From NCBI GenBank assembly GCA_965226155.1, contig OZ245331.1:1054001-1118000 (forward strand): a DNA stretch of 64,000 nucleotides, written 5' to 3'. Source of the DNA: G965226155 sp965226155. GTDB lineage: Bacteria > Pseudomonadota > Gammaproteobacteria > Eutrophobiales > Eutrophobiaceae. Both the position numbers and the translations under genes were made by a program. The notes beneath the pieces are model-generated. The model was not told the DNA's origin, made no database searches, and worked only from the letters and a program-made list of their open reading frames with translations. Shown here in pieces: positions 6,528 to 15,640 of the stretch; position 1 is the first letter of the stretch; each line of letters opens with the position of its first letter.

Positions 6528-8306
6528 ATGCGCAGCATTTATTGCGGTCAAATTCGTACTAACCATATCGATCAAGAGATCGAGCTGTGTGGCTGGGTAC
6601 AACGTCGTCGTGACCATGGCGGGGTTATTTTTATCGATCTGCGTGATCATGAAGGGATCGTCCAAATAGTATTTGATCCCGATCGCTCCGAGCCTTTTGC
6701 TATAGCTGACTCTGTCAGAAATGAATTTGTGATACGCGTTAAAGGATTGGTCCGTAATCGACCACAAGGCATGGTCAACCCAGAACTACCTACCGGCGAA
6801 GTCGAGGTCCTGGGTCATGATATTGAAATTCTAAACAAGTCCCTGACGCCTCCTTTCCAACTTGATGATGCACATGTTAACGATGACATACGACTACGCT
6901 ATCGTTACGTCGATCTGCGTCGTCCGGAGATGCAGCGTAATATTCGTCTCCGCAGCCAGATATGCCGAACACTCAGAGAGTATCTCGATGCTAATGACTT
7001 TCTGGAAATCGAAACACCCATGTTGACCAAGGCGACACCTGAAGGCGCACGAGATTATTTAGTTCCAAGCCGCACACAACCCGGCGAGTTCTTTGCTCTT
7101 CCTCAATCGCCACAATTATTTAAACAGATCCTGATGATGTCTGGCATGGATCGTTATTATCAGATCGTGCGCTGTTTTCGTGATGAAGATTTGCGAGCGG
7201 ACCGGCAGCCTGAATTCACTCAGCTTGATATCGAAACATCGTTTATGGACGAGGCCTCCATCATCAGCTTGATGGAAAATATGGTTCGAGAGTTATTCAA
7301 AAAAGCCATCAATGTGGATCTTCCCGATCCTTTTCCAAGTATGACCTATGCCAAAGCCGTTAGTCGATTTGGCACTGACTGTCCTGATTTACGCAATCCA
7401 TTGGAACTGGTCGATGTGGGCGATCTGATGAAACAAGTGGAATTCAACGTGTTTTCTAGACCGGCAAACAAGGAGGATGGGCGAGTTGCTGCTCTATGTT
7501 TGCCGTCTGGTGGAAAACTCACCCGTAAGGAAATAGATGCCTGTACTGATTTTGTCAGCCAATACGGGGCAAAGGGATTGGCCTATATCAAAGTTAACGA
7601 TGCCTCAAAAGGCAAAGACGGACTGCATTCACCCATACTTAAATTTTTACCTGATCAAATCGTTGATACAGTCTTGCAACGGACCAATGCACAGTCAGGT
7701 GATATGATTTTCTTCGGTGCAGATAATGCAAAAATAGTAAACGATTCCTTGGGGGCATTACGGACCAAGCTAGCTACAGAATTGAACCTCTACACCGGAG
7801 ATTGGCAACCATTGTGGGTCGTGGATTTCCCCATGTTTGAATACAATAAGGATGAGGATCGTTGGGATTCTTTGCATCATCCATTCACTGCCCCGCAGAT
7901 CGATAACATCGAACAGCTAGAAAAAGATCCGGGGACTTGTTTGTCCCGCGCCTATGATCTTGTTTTGAACGGTACGGAACTTGGTGGCGGTTCTATCCGT
8001 ATCCATCGCTCGGAGTTACAGACAGCCGTGCTGCGCTTGCTAGGGATGAACAAAGATGAAGTTAAAGAAAAGTTTGGGTTTCTTCTTGGCGCGCTCGACT
8101 ACGGTTGCCCGCCCCACGGTGGGATTGCATTCGGGCTAGATCGCATCGTCATGCTAATGGCAGGAGCGGATTCAATACGTGACGTCATTGCCTTTCCTAA
8201 GACCCAGTCAGCTAGTTGTCCTCTCACCTCAGCACCGTCTTCTGCCTCTGACAAGCAGTTGCTTGATTTGGGGATACGCCTTAGTAAACCAGCAAAACCC
8301 GAATAA
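6528..8306 (+). CDS. aspS: Aspartate--tRNA ligase
   Basis: 592 residues, the normal length of bacterial-type AspRS. An N-terminal OB-fold anticodon domain (about 1-110, with G-W-V-Q-R-R-R-D-H-G-G) comes before the class II catalytic core. Motif 2 is F-R-D-E-D-L-R-A-D-R near residue 218 and motif 3 is G-G-I-A-F-G-L-D-R-I near 540, with the bacterial GAD insertion between. It charges tRNA-Asp (or Asp and Asn if non-discriminating; no Asn enzyme is visible here). The frame is intact over 1.8 kb although the adjacent DUF502 gene is broken. ATG at 6528. Confidence 0.97.
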   Translation: MRSIYCGQIRTNHIDQEIELCGWVQRRRDHGGVIFIDLRDHEGIVQIVFDPDRSEPFAIADSVRNEFVIRVKGLVRNRPQGMVNPELPTGEVEVLGHDIEILNKSLTPPFQLDDAHVNDDIRLRYRYVDLRRPEMQRNIRLRSQICRTLREYLDANDFLEIETPMLTKATPEGARDYLVPSRTQPGEFFALPQSPQLFKQILMMSGMDRYYQIVRCFRDEDLRADRQPEFTQLDIETSFMDEASIISLMENMVRELFKKAINVDLPDPFPSMTYAKAVSRFGTDCPDLRNPLELVDVGDLMKQVEFNVFSRPANKEDGRVAALCLPSGGKLTRKEIDACTDFVSQYGAKGLAYIKVNDASKGKDGLHSPILKFLPDQIVDTVLQRTNAQSGDMIFFGADNAKIVNDSLGALRTKLATELNLYTGDWQPLWVVDFPMFEYNKDEDRWDSLHHPFTAPQIDNIEQLEKDPGTCLSRAYDLVLNGTELGGGSIRIHRSELQTAVLRLLGMNKDEVKEKFGFLLGALDYGCPPHGGIAFGLDRIVMLMAGADSIRDVIAFPKTQSASCPLTSAPSSASDKQLLDLGIRLSKPAKPE

Positions 8307-8325
8307 ATAGCTTACCAACCTTGAT

Positions 8326-8346
8326 TTAGTGTATAAAGCACACTAA
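8326..8346 (+). promoter_or_regulatory. Probable NrtR operator 1
   Basis: A perfect inverted repeat, TTAGTGT-N7-ACACTAA, 33 bp ahead of the nrtR start. It is one of two copies set 25 bp apart. NrtR regulators bind palindromes ahead of NAD genes, and the downstream pair nrtR-nadA fits. The assignment rests on context and symmetry. Confidence 0.7.
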
Positions 8347-8350
8347 GCTT

Positions 8351-8371
8351 TAAGTGTACCTAGCACACTAA
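8351..8371 (+). promoter_or_regulatory. Probable NrtR operator 2
   Basis: AGTGT-N7-ACACT with the same 7-bp spacer as operator 1. Both half-sites are displaced exactly 25 bp from their counterparts. It ends about 8 bp before the nrtR ATG, where bound protein would cover the ribosome-binding region and probably the transcription start. Confidence 0.65.
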
Positions 8372-8378
8372 GTAAATT

Positions 8379-9044
8379 ATGTATCAATACCAACATCCTC
8401 ATCCTGCAATCACGACTGATATCGTCATCTTCACTATTCACGACGAGAAACTTAAGGCCCTGTTGATCAAGCGGGCTGGCGAACCTTTTAAAGGTGCTTG
8501 GGCGTTGCCTGGAGGATTTGCTGAAATTGATGAAGATCTGAAATCCGCTGCGCTGCGCGAGCTAGAAGAAGAAACCGGTGTAACCGGAGTCTACCTTGAG
8601 CAACTGTATACCTTCGGCAACCCAGACCGTGATCCTAGGGAACGTGTCATTACCGTAGCCTACTACGCACTGGCACCCATGGACCGTATCCATGTTCGTC
8701 CGGCTAGTGATGCAAGAGATGTAGACTGGTTCACTTGTAGCGACCTACCGCCGTTGGCATTCGACCATGACCAAATTATAAACATGGCGAGAAAACGTCT
8801 TTCATCAAAACTTGACTACTCAACTATTGCCCTGCAATTCATGCCAGGAAAATTTACCTTAAGTGAGTTGCAAAAAGTTTATGAAATAATCATGAATAAC
8901 CTATTGGATAAACGGAACTTCAGGAAACGCGTTATAACGTATGACTGCATAGAGGATACAGGTGAAAAAAAACGTAACGGCAATCACCGACCTGCACGGC
9001 TATATACATTAAAGTCTCCCGGCACAGTCGAGTTCTTCAAATAG
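8379..9044 (+). CDS. nrtR: NrtR-type NUDIX regulator of NAD synthesis
   Basis: 221 residues. The N-terminal NUDIX domain (about 1-140) has a complete box from G48: G-x5-E-x7-R-E-L-E-E-E-T-G-V. The C-terminal part (about 150-221) fits the winged-helix of NrtR regulators, with S-T-I-A-L-Q-F-M-P near 149 and R-P-A-R-L-Y at the end. NrtR proteins repress NAD biosynthesis genes and sense ADP-ribose. The intact box suggests that hydrolysis could be retained. nadA starts 9 bp downstream and two palindromes lie just upstream, so the gene probably regulates itself and nadA. Confidence 0.85.
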   Translation: MYQYQHPHPAITTDIVIFTIHDEKLKALLIKRAGEPFKGAWALPGGFAEIDEDLKSAALRELEEETGVTGVYLEQLYTFGNPDRDPRERVITVAYYALAPMDRIHVRPASDARDVDWFTCSDLPPLAFDHDQIINMARKRLSSKLDYSTIALQFMPGKFTLSELQKVYEIIMNNLLDKRNFRKRVITYDCIEDTGEKKRNGNHRPARLYTLKSPGTVEFFK

Positions 9045-9053
9045 AACCGAACA

Positions 9054-10130
9054 ATGAATAGCCCTATCCCCTTAATGCAAGACTACAGGCTACCGCCTGA
9101 GCGTATCCCTGATACGGTAGTAGAAACACTAAATGACGACGAACGCATTGCCCTGATCGACCAAATAAAAATTTTATTGAAAAAACAAAATGCCGTACTG
9201 ATTGCACATTACTATTCCGACCCCGATCTGCAATTATTAGCTGATGAAACTGGCGGGCACGTTTCGGATTCGCTCGATATGGCCAAGTTTGGTAATGAAT
9301 CGACTGCCAGTTCGCTAGTGGTATGCGGCGTCCGTTTTATGGGCGAAACGGCGAAAATTCTCAATCCGGAAAAGCGTGTGTTAATGCCAGATCTGCTGGC
9401 AGATTGCTCACTCGATATCGGTTGCCCTCCCGACCAATTTTCGAGCTTCTGTGATACTTACCCTGACCACACAGTAGTCGTTTACGCCAATACCAGCGCA
9501 GCGGTAAAAGCCCGTGCGAACTGGATGGTTACTTCAGGTAGCGCGGTGGATGTGGTCAATCACTTAACGGATAACGGTAAAAAGATTATCTGGGCCCCTG
9601 ACAAATATTTAGGTGAATATGTTCAACAACAGACCGGTGCTGACATGATATTGTGGCAAGGAAGTTGTATTGTCCATGAAGAATTTAAGGGCAAGGAACT
9701 TACCGAACTCACAAAACAATATCCTCATGCGAAGGTGCTGGTACACCCAGAGTCTCCGGCTTCCGTGATAGAACTTGCTGATGTAGTGGGATCGACTTCC
9801 GCTCTAATCAAGGCCTCGACCGATCTCAACGCTGATACATTTATCGTCGCCACCGACAAGGGCATATTTTACAAGATGCAACAGGCCTCCCCTGATAGGT
9901 TGTTCATTGAAGCGCCGACATCGGGCCACGGTGCGACGTGTAAAAGCTGTGCACATTGCCCATGGATGGCCATGAACACCTTACATAAGCTGGCCGACGT
10001 GCTCGAATCCGGAATGAACGAAATCCATGTCGATAAAAACATTATCGAACGTGCCCGAATACCTATCAACCGGCTCCTGGAATTCGCCACGCAACATAAG
10101 CAAACCATTTACGGAAACAATGATGCGTGA
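9054..10130 (+). CDS. nadA: Quinolinate synthase
   Basis: 358 residues. NadA is a 4Fe-4S enzyme that condenses iminoaspartate with dihydroxyacetone phosphate to quinolinate in de novo NAD synthesis. Family motifs are present: L-I-A-H-Y-Y near residue 51, F-M-G-E-T-A-K-I-L-N near 103, a cysteine at about 119-125 (D-C-S-L-D-I-G-C-P), W-Q-G-S-C-I-V-H near 205 and T-C-K-S-C-A-H-C-P-W near 297. ATG at 9054 follows the nrtR stop by 9 bp, so the two form an operon. nadB and nadC are not in the window. Confidence 0.96.
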   Translation: MNSPIPLMQDYRLPPERIPDTVVETLNDDERIALIDQIKILLKKQNAVLIAHYYSDPDLQLLADETGGHVSDSLDMAKFGNESTASSLVVCGVRFMGETAKILNPEKRVLMPDLLADCSLDIGCPPDQFSSFCDTYPDHTVVVYANTSAAVKARANWMVTSGSAVDVVNHLTDNGKKIIWAPDKYLGEYVQQQTGADMILWQGSCIVHEEFKGKELTELTKQYPHAKVLVHPESPASVIELADVVGSTSALIKASTDLNADTFIVATDKGIFYKMQQASPDRLFIEAPTSGHGATCKSCAHCPWMAMNTLHKLADVLESGMNEIHVDKNIIERARIPINRLLEFATQHKQTIYGNNDA

Positions 10131-10174
10131 GAAGTTAAAAAAAGAAAACCTTTAATTCTTTTTACTTTCTTCTC
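10129..10174 (+). terminator. AT-rich hairpin after nadA
   Basis: An imperfect inverted repeat starts in the nadA stop codon: GAGAAG plus an A-run is mirrored by TTCTTTTTACTTTCTTCTC. The stem is AT-rich with mismatches. It may end nrtR-nadA transcripts; the signal is weak. Confidence 0.35.
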
Positions 10175-10198
10175 TGATTAACTCAAGACCCCGACACT

Positions 10199-10822
10199 AT
10201 GAATCAAGAAACCATAGTCCTAGTACACGGCCTGTGGATGAATGGTTTAGAAATGACTCTACTTCGACACCGGCTCACACAAGACGGCTATCATGTGGAA
10301 CGATTCAAATATAACAGCATGTTGCTTAACCCAATAGATAATGCTGCTCGACTTAATCAGTTCGTGTCAGAACTAAATGCCAAGGTTATTCATTTTATCG
10401 GCTACAGTCTGGGCGGTATTGTTATACGTCATTTATTTTATCGATATCCTGACCAGAAGCCCGGACGCGTGGTTACCATGAGTACACCACACAAACCCAG
10501 TTATTCTGCTTACGCACTAGCAAAGTTTCCTCCTGGCAAATTGATACTTGGACAAAGCATTATTAACGGTCTGCTAGGCAACGCCCCGCCCTGGAGTAAG
10601 ACACATGATCTCGGTAGTATTGCCGGCACCTTACGTCTTGGATTGGGTATGTTTATATCTGGGTTGGCTAGACCGAATGATGGAGCAGTCGCTGTGGATG
10701 AAACTCGGATTGATGGCATGAAAGATCATGTCGAGATCAGAGCGTCGCATTTTGGTCTGCTACTTTCTGAAAAGGCGGCCAAGCAGATCCTTTACTTCCT
10801 TAAAAATGGTATGTTCCATTAA
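10199..10822 (+). CDS. Alpha/beta-hydrolase, lipase-like
   Basis: 207 residues. An oxyanion strand V-L-V-H-G-L-W lies at the N-terminus and the nucleophile elbow G-Y-S-L-G-G at about residues 66-71. A late histidine sits in R-A-S-H-F-G-L-L near 183. This is the compact PGAP1/lipase-like esterase type. No signal peptide is visible, so it is probably cytoplasmic. The substrate is unknown. ATG at 10199. Confidence 0.82.
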   Translation: MNQETIVLVHGLWMNGLEMTLLRHRLTQDGYHVERFKYNSMLLNPIDNAARLNQFVSELNAKVIHFIGYSLGGIVIRHLFYRYPDQKPGRVVTMSTPHKPSYSAYALAKFPPGKLILGQSIINGLLGNAPPWSKTHDLGSIAGTLRLGLGMFISGLARPNDGAVAVDETRIDGMKDHVEIRASHFGLLLSEKAAKQILYFLKNGMFH

Positions 10823-10860
10823 AATTTAACTATCTTAAAATTCTGACAGGGTATTAAACA

Positions 10861-11607
10861 ATGGCAGGACACAGTAAATGGGCAAATATTCAGCACCGTA
10901 AAAACCGTCAGGATGCAAGGCGCGGCAAAATATTTACCAAGCTTATACGTGAAATCACAGTTTCCACAAAAATAGGTGGTGGTGATCCCGATGCAAATCC
11001 ACGACTGCGTGCTGCCATTGATAATGCCTTATCAAATAATATGACTCGTGACACTATCGACCGCGCAGTCAAACGAAATGCCGGCGAAGGAAAAGACGAA
11101 CAAGACGAGGAAATTCGTTACGAGGGATACGGTCCAGGGGGGGTTGCTGTCTTGGTTGATTGTATGACTGACAATCGAAACCGCACTGTGTCTGAGGTGC
11201 GTCACGCCTTTACCAAGTGTGGTGGAAATTTAGGTACAGACGGTTCTGTTGCCTACCTTTTTACAAAGGTGGGACTAGTCTCCTTTGAACCCGGCAGTAA
11301 TGAAGATGTCCTGTTGGAAATTGCAATTAATTCAGGGGCGGATGATGTTATAACTTCTGATGACGGATCGATTGAGATTCTGAGCAGCCCCGAGCAATTT
11401 CTTGCTGTAAAAGACGCGCTGCTAAACGCTGACCACAAACCGGAGGCAGCAGAAATCACAATGCGTGCCCCGATTAGTTGTTCTGTTGATGTAGATATTG
11501 CGAAATCGATGATTAATCTGCTGGATATGCTTGAAGATCTGGATGACGTCCAAAAAGTATACTCAAACGCGGATATATCAGACGAAATATTACAGCAACT
11601 CACATAA
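10861..11607 (+). CDS. yebC: YebC/PmpR family protein (TACO1-like)
   Basis: 248 residues with the invariant N-terminus MAGHSKWANIQHRKNRQD and the family's three-domain layout. D-N-A-L-S-N-N-M-T-R-D-T-I-D-R-A lies near residues 58-73 and the G-Y-G-P-G-G-V-A motif near 91. Members were named as transcription regulators and were later linked to translation of proline-rich stretches, like mitochondrial TACO1. It lies just ahead of ruvC, a widely conserved neighbourhood. ATG at 10861. Confidence 0.95.
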   Translation: MAGHSKWANIQHRKNRQDARRGKIFTKLIREITVSTKIGGGDPDANPRLRAAIDNALSNNMTRDTIDRAVKRNAGEGKDEQDEEIRYEGYGPGGVAVLVDCMTDNRNRTVSEVRHAFTKCGGNLGTDGSVAYLFTKVGLVSFEPGSNEDVLLEIAINSGADDVITSDDGSIEILSSPEQFLAVKDALLNADHKPEAAEITMRAPISCSVDVDIAKSMINLLDMLEDLDDVQKVYSNADISDEILQQLT

Positions 11608-11743
11608 ATTGATATTACTGTAGTACATCTGGAAATAAATAGTGAGAACATATCTAAATTCCGTAGGTGGAAGGCGGTTATTAGTTGTTTGTCCTTGTAT
11701 AATATCAGCTGTATCCGACTACCGACAAATGGTGACATTTATA

Positions 11744-12262
11744 ATGATACGCATCCTTGGCATCGACCCCGGTTCCAAGATAACAGGATATGGCGTTATC
11801 GATATTGAAGGTAACCATACTGTCCATATCGCACATGGGGCAATCAAACTAAAGGGAGAGGCACTCTCGGATAAACTGCAACTTTTGTTCAGGGAGATAA
11901 ATAAAGTCATAAACGAATTCCATCCAGCTGAAGTTGCAGTTGAAAAAGTCTTTATGCACAGGAACGCTGATTCGGCCCTAAAGCTAGGGCAAGCTAGAGG
12001 CTGTGCCATTACGGCCTGTGCACAAGAGGATCTCGCTGTGTTCGAATACAGTGCCAACCAAGTAAAACAGGCAACCGTTGGTAAGGGGCACGCGACTAAA
12101 CAACAAGTACAACATATGATTAGAGTCTTGCTATGTCTGCAAACAAGTCCTCAAGTAGATGCAGCAGATGCATTGGCTATAGCCTTATGCCATGGACATT
12201 CAAGAGAGGGATTGATGCGTATGGCTGGGGTAAAGGGTATTCGCAAAGGAAGATTGCAATGA
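11744..12262 (+). CDS. ruvC: Holliday-junction endonuclease RuvC
   Basis: 172 residues. RuvC is a dimeric nuclease that resolves Holliday junctions left by RuvAB. The acidic residues are in place: D8 in G-I-D-P-G-S, E67 in V-A-V-E-K-V-F, and the aspartates of D-A-A-D-A-L-A-I near 138-141. The frame is open further upstream, but ATG 11744 is chosen because family members begin M-x-R-I-L-G-I-D-P-G. The stop overlaps the ruvA start (ATGA), so the two are translationally coupled. Confidence 0.95.
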   Translation: MIRILGIDPGSKITGYGVIDIEGNHTVHIAHGAIKLKGEALSDKLQLLFREINKVINEFHPAEVAVEKVFMHRNADSALKLGQARGCAITACAQEDLAVFEYSANQVKQATVGKGHATKQQVQHMIRVLLCLQTSPQVDAADALAIALCHGHSREGLMRMAGVKGIRKGRLQ

Positions 12263-12861
12263 TAGGTTCACTACGGGGACGACTGGTTCACAAACAAGCC
12301 CCCGGTCTACGGCTAGATGTCAGCGGTGTCGGTTACGAGATAGAGGCCCCGATGACCACCTTCTATAAATTGCCATCAGTTGGTGAGAAGATCCAATTAT
12401 ATACTCACCTTGTAGTCAGGGATGATGCCCATTTACTGTTCGGATTTGCGACCGAGCAAGAAAGATTACTGTTCCGAACGTTAATAAAGGTGAACGGTGT
12501 TGGTGCAAAAATGGCATTGACCATTTTATCTGGTATTGAAGCTGACGAATTTGCTAGATGTGTAGCGAAAGGTGATACGGCGAGCTTGGTTCACTTGCCT
12601 GGCGTCGGCAAAAAAACCGCTGACCGACTTGTCATAGAGATGCGTGATAGGTTGCGGGATTGGCAGACAGATACACCCACATCAGCTAACAGTACTGCAG
12701 ACACCACGCCTACTAAAGGCGCAACGGAAGAAGCGGTCAGTGCGTTGATCTCACTCGGTTACAAGCCGAAGGAAGCCAGCCGTTTTGTCCATAATGTGGC
12801 AAAAGAAGATATGGACAGCGAGACAATTATTCGTGAAGCACTTAAAGCCTCAGTCCGTTAA
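12259..12861 (+). CDS. ruvA: Holliday-junction branch-migration protein RuvA
   Basis: 200 residues. It starts with M-I-G-S-L-R-G-R-L, the usual RuvA opening, at the ATG overlapping the ruvC stop. Two helix-hairpin-helix units that hold the junction DNA are visible (KVNGVGAKMALTIL near 80 and HLPGVGKKTADRL near 114). A flexible Thr/Ser/Ala linker follows, then domain III (about 155-200) that binds RuvB. It acts as a tetramer on four-way junctions. Confidence 0.96.
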   Translation: MIGSLRGRLVHKQAPGLRLDVSGVGYEIEAPMTTFYKLPSVGEKIQLYTHLVVRDDAHLLFGFATEQERLLFRTLIKVNGVGAKMALTILSGIEADEFARCVAKGDTASLVHLPGVGKKTADRLVIEMRDRLRDWQTDTPTSANSTADTTPTKGATEEAVSALISLGYKPKEASRFVHNVAKEDMDSETIIREALKASVR

Positions 12862-12977
12862 TTAAAGCTTTCTTATGAAAAAATCATACTATTCCCAATA
12901 TACCCCATACGAACCCCAGAATTGACAAGGTAAGGTGGTATCAAAGCGCTAAACAAGAGACAATTATTGCCAGAAAA

Positions 12978-14033
12978 ATGTCGACGTCGAATCCAGAGAT
13001 ATCACCTGCCAATACTGCAGAAGACACTGCTGCAGATAATACTCTGCGCCCGAAAGTTCTGGCGGATTACCAAGGCCAGCTTGCTGTCCACGAGCAGATG
13101 GAAATCTTTATAGCTGCAGCACGCAATCGCTCTGAATCACTAGATCACGTCCTGATATTTGGACCGCCGGGTCTAGGCAAAACCACTCTGGCACATATCA
13201 TCGCGAATGAAATGAATGTAAATCTCAGGCAGACGTCCGGTCCTGTGCTCGAACGACCTGGCGATATCGCGGCATTATTGACCAACCTAGAACCACATGA
13301 CGTCCTGTTCATTGATGAAATTCATCGCTTGAGTCAAGTCGTTGAAGAGATACTGTACCCTGCCATGGAAGATTATCAGCTAGATATCATGATAGGTGAA
13401 GGACCTGCCGCGCGCGCTATCAAGCTCGACATTCCTTCTTTTACATTGGTCGGCGCCACAACACGAGCCGGTTTATTAACCTCACCACTACGCGACAGAT
13501 TTGGCATCGTACAACGACTCGAATTTTATAGCCGCGATGAATTACAAAAAATAATCATTCGCTCAGCAAATATCTTAAATGTACAAATAGATAACAAGGG
13601 AGCAGATGAGATCGCTTCACGGTCTAGGGGCACCCCGAGAATTGCTAACAGGTTGTTACGGCGGGTGCGTGATTATGCAGAAGTAAAAGGTGATGGGATT
13701 GTTTCATCACAAGCTGCAACCAAGGCTCTGGACATGCTCAATGTCGATGAACACGGGTTTGACATGATGGATCGTAAATTGCTACTCGCCATCATCGAAA
13801 AATTTGACGGCGGCCCTGTGGGTCTAGACAGTGTTGCAGCGGCGATTGGAGAGGAACGAGATACAATTGAAGATGTAATTGAGCCATACCTCATTCAACA
13901 AGGATTCGTGATGCGCACTCCAAGAGGAAGGGTGGCGACCAAAACAGCTTGGCTGCACTTCGGATTTGATTTGCCCAAAGGCATGAATAATGAACCTGAC
14001 CTATTCGAAAACAAAGACCCGTCTTCGAAGTGA
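12978..14033 (+). CDS. ruvB: Holliday-junction helicase RuvB
   Basis: 351 residues. This AAA+ hexameric motor drives branch migration with RuvA. Walker A is G-P-P-G-L-G-K-T at about 61-68 and Walker B is L-F-I-D-E-I-H near 110. The sensor G-A-T-T-R-A-G and the R-D-R-F arginine finger follow. The C-terminal winged helix contains G-P-V-G-L-D-S-V-A-A. The first 25 residues are a non-conserved tail. It is 116 bp after ruvA; that gap holds nothing recognisable. The TGA stop overlaps the GTG of ybgC. Confidence 0.97.
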   Translation: MSTSNPEISPANTAEDTAADNTLRPKVLADYQGQLAVHEQMEIFIAAARNRSESLDHVLIFGPPGLGKTTLAHIIANEMNVNLRQTSGPVLERPGDIAALLTNLEPHDVLFIDEIHRLSQVVEEILYPAMEDYQLDIMIGEGPAARAIKLDIPSFTLVGATTRAGLLTSPLRDRFGIVQRLEFYSRDELQKIIIRSANILNVQIDNKGADEIASRSRGTPRIANRLLRRVRDYAEVKGDGIVSSQAATKALDMLNVDEHGFDMMDRKLLLAIIEKFDGGPVGLDSVAAAIGEERDTIEDVIEPYLIQQGFVMRTPRGRVATKTAWLHFGFDLPKGMNNEPDLFENKDPSSK

Positions 14034-14458
14034 AGACTCCAACAACGATAAATAAGGAATTTTCTTGGCCGGTTAGAGTCTATTATGAGGACACTGATGC
14101 TGCAGGCGTTGTTTATCATTCAAAATATCTAAACTTCATGGAACGTGCGAGGACAGAATGGCTACGTCAAATTGGTTATTCCCAGACCAGATTGGCTAAT
14201 GAGGAAGGAATTGTTTTTATTGTATCCGATTTGAATATAAAATATATAAAGCCGGCATACTTTGATGAACTTCTAGATGTGAACTCAAGGACTATTGATG
14301 TTGACGGTGCAATATTAAAATTTGAACAATCAATAATTAATCCGTCAAATGAATTAATTTGTCAGGCCAATGTAAGCATTGCATGTATCGACACAAATTC
14401 ATTTAGGCCGAAACGCTTGCCAAGCTCTATGAAGGCAAAATTCGATCATGTCAACTGA
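14030..14458 (+). CDS. ybgC: Tol-Pal-associated acyl-CoA thioesterase YbgC
   Basis: 142 residues, a hotdog fold with the 4-hydroxybenzoyl-CoA thioesterase signature (YYEDTDAAGVVYHSKYLNFM, residues about 16-35), which carries the catalytic aspartate. YbgC hydrolyses acyl-CoA or acyl-ACP thioesters and is the usual first gene of tol-pal clusters. GTG at 14030 overlaps the ruvB stop, so translation is coupled. Its end overlaps tolQ by 11 bp. Confidence 0.94.
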   Translation: MKTPTTINKEFSWPVRVYYEDTDAAGVVYHSKYLNFMERARTEWLRQIGYSQTRLANEEGIVFIVSDLNIKYIKPAYFDELLDVNSRTIDVDGAILKFEQSIINPSNELICQANVSIACIDTNSFRPKRLPSSMKAKFDHVN

Positions 14459-15122
14459 TCTATCTATAATCCAGTTAGTATTAAACGCAAGCATAATCGT
14501 TCAATTGGTTTTGTTGGTTCTCGCACTAACATCACTGATGTCATGGACAATAATATTCAATAAGCGAATCGTCCTGAATGCCGCACGAAAAAATGCTGAT
14601 GAATTCGATACCAAGTTCTGGTCTGTTGAGGATCTTAGTCCGTTATACAATAAAATAAGCAACGACCACTACCAGCCTAAGGGTATGGAAAAAATATTTG
14701 TATCTGGCTTTAAGGAATTTGCCCGCCTTCGAAAACAACCAAATATAGACGAAGATTCAGTGCTGGAAGGCGCTCAACGAGCAATGCGTATTGCAATGAA
14801 CAAGGAAATTGAATTCCTGGAAATCAATCTGCCCTTCCTAGCTACTGTCGGCTCTACCAGCCCTTACATCGGCTTGTTCGGCACGGTATGGGGAATCATG
14901 AACAGCTTCCGTGCACTGGGTAACGTTCAACAAGCAACGATTGCGATGGTTGCTCCGGGAATTTCAGAAGCACTGGCAGCAACAGCAATGGGGTTATTTG
15001 CAGCCATACCAGCTGTTATTGCTTATAACCGATATTCAAATGATGTAGAGAGGCTCATCAACCGATATGACACATTCATGGAGGAATTTTCGGCAATTTT
15101 ACATCGGTATGCACATGCTTAA
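14448..15122 (+). CDS. tolQ: Tol-Pal system inner-membrane protein TolQ
   Basis: 224 residues of the MotA/TolQ/ExbB family. One helix is near the N-terminus (about 12-34). Two more lie in the conserved P-Y-I-G-L-F-G-T-V-W-G-I-M segment (near 140-155) and in G-I-S-E-A-L-A-A-T-A-M-G-L-F-A-A-I-P-A (near 170-195). TolQ and TolR form the proton-driven motor that energises TolA during outer-membrane constriction. It follows ybgC with an 11-bp overlap. Confidence 0.96.
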   Translation: MSTDLSIIQLVLNASIIVQLVLLVLALTSLMSWTIIFNKRIVLNAARKNADEFDTKFWSVEDLSPLYNKISNDHYQPKGMEKIFVSGFKEFARLRKQPNIDEDSVLEGAQRAMRIAMNKEIEFLEINLPFLATVGSTSPYIGLFGTVWGIMNSFRALGNVQQATIAMVAPGISEALAATAMGLFAAIPAVIAYNRYSNDVERLINRYDTFMEEFSAILHRYAHA

Positions 15123-15206
15123 TGCAATTGGAATGTATGAAATTTTTATCGAAATAAAATAAAGATATTAGCTCAATCAACGAACCAGAATCCCGACTCC
15201 AAAATA

Positions 15207-15629
15207 ATGCGCCACAGAATAAAAAAACGACCTATATCCGAGATCAACGTTGTCCCCTATATCGACGTCATGCTGGTTTTGCTGATCATATTCATGATCA
15301 CTGCTCCGTTGCTCAGCCAAGGGATAAAAGTGGATCTGCCTCAGGTGCCTTCCGAACCGCTACCGCCGGCAGAAAACGAACCTTTATTAATAAGTATGGA
15401 CATCTCGGGTAATATTTATATTAATTATGGTGAAAATCAGGATCAGCCACTAGACCCTCAAACACTGATCAACCGTGTTGCTGCACTGCTAAAATACCAA
15501 CCGAAAATATCGGTGTTCTTGAAAGGAGATACAAATGTCCCCTATGGTCGCGTGGTAGAGTTAATGGCTTTATTACAAGGTGCTGGCGTAAACGGTGTGG
15601 GGCTGGTAACAGAACCGCCGGAAGGTTAA
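15207..15629 (+). CDS. tolR: Tol-Pal system protein TolR
   Basis: 140 residues, ExbD/TolR family. A basic N-terminus (R-I-K-K-R-P-I-S-E-I-N-V-V-P) is followed by one membrane helix at about 17-38. That helix includes Y-I-D-V-M-L-V-L-L-I-I-F-M, where the aspartate carries protons. The remainder is a periplasmic domain ending in the typical G-A-G-V-N-G-V-G-L-V-T. It is the partner of TolQ. The 84-bp gap after tolQ has no gene. Confidence 0.95.
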   Translation: MRHRIKKRPISEINVVPYIDVMLVLLIIFMITAPLLSQGIKVDLPQVPSEPLPPAENEPLLISMDISGNIYINYGENQDQPLDPQTLINRVAALLKYQPKISVFLKGDTNVPYGRVVELMALLQGAGVNGVGLVTEPPEG

Positions 15630-15640
15630 TTAGCCACATC

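Noticed and set aside
6459..6767. 102-codon antisense frame at the aspS start
   Set aside because: Lies opposite the conserved OB-fold of AspRS; no independent support.
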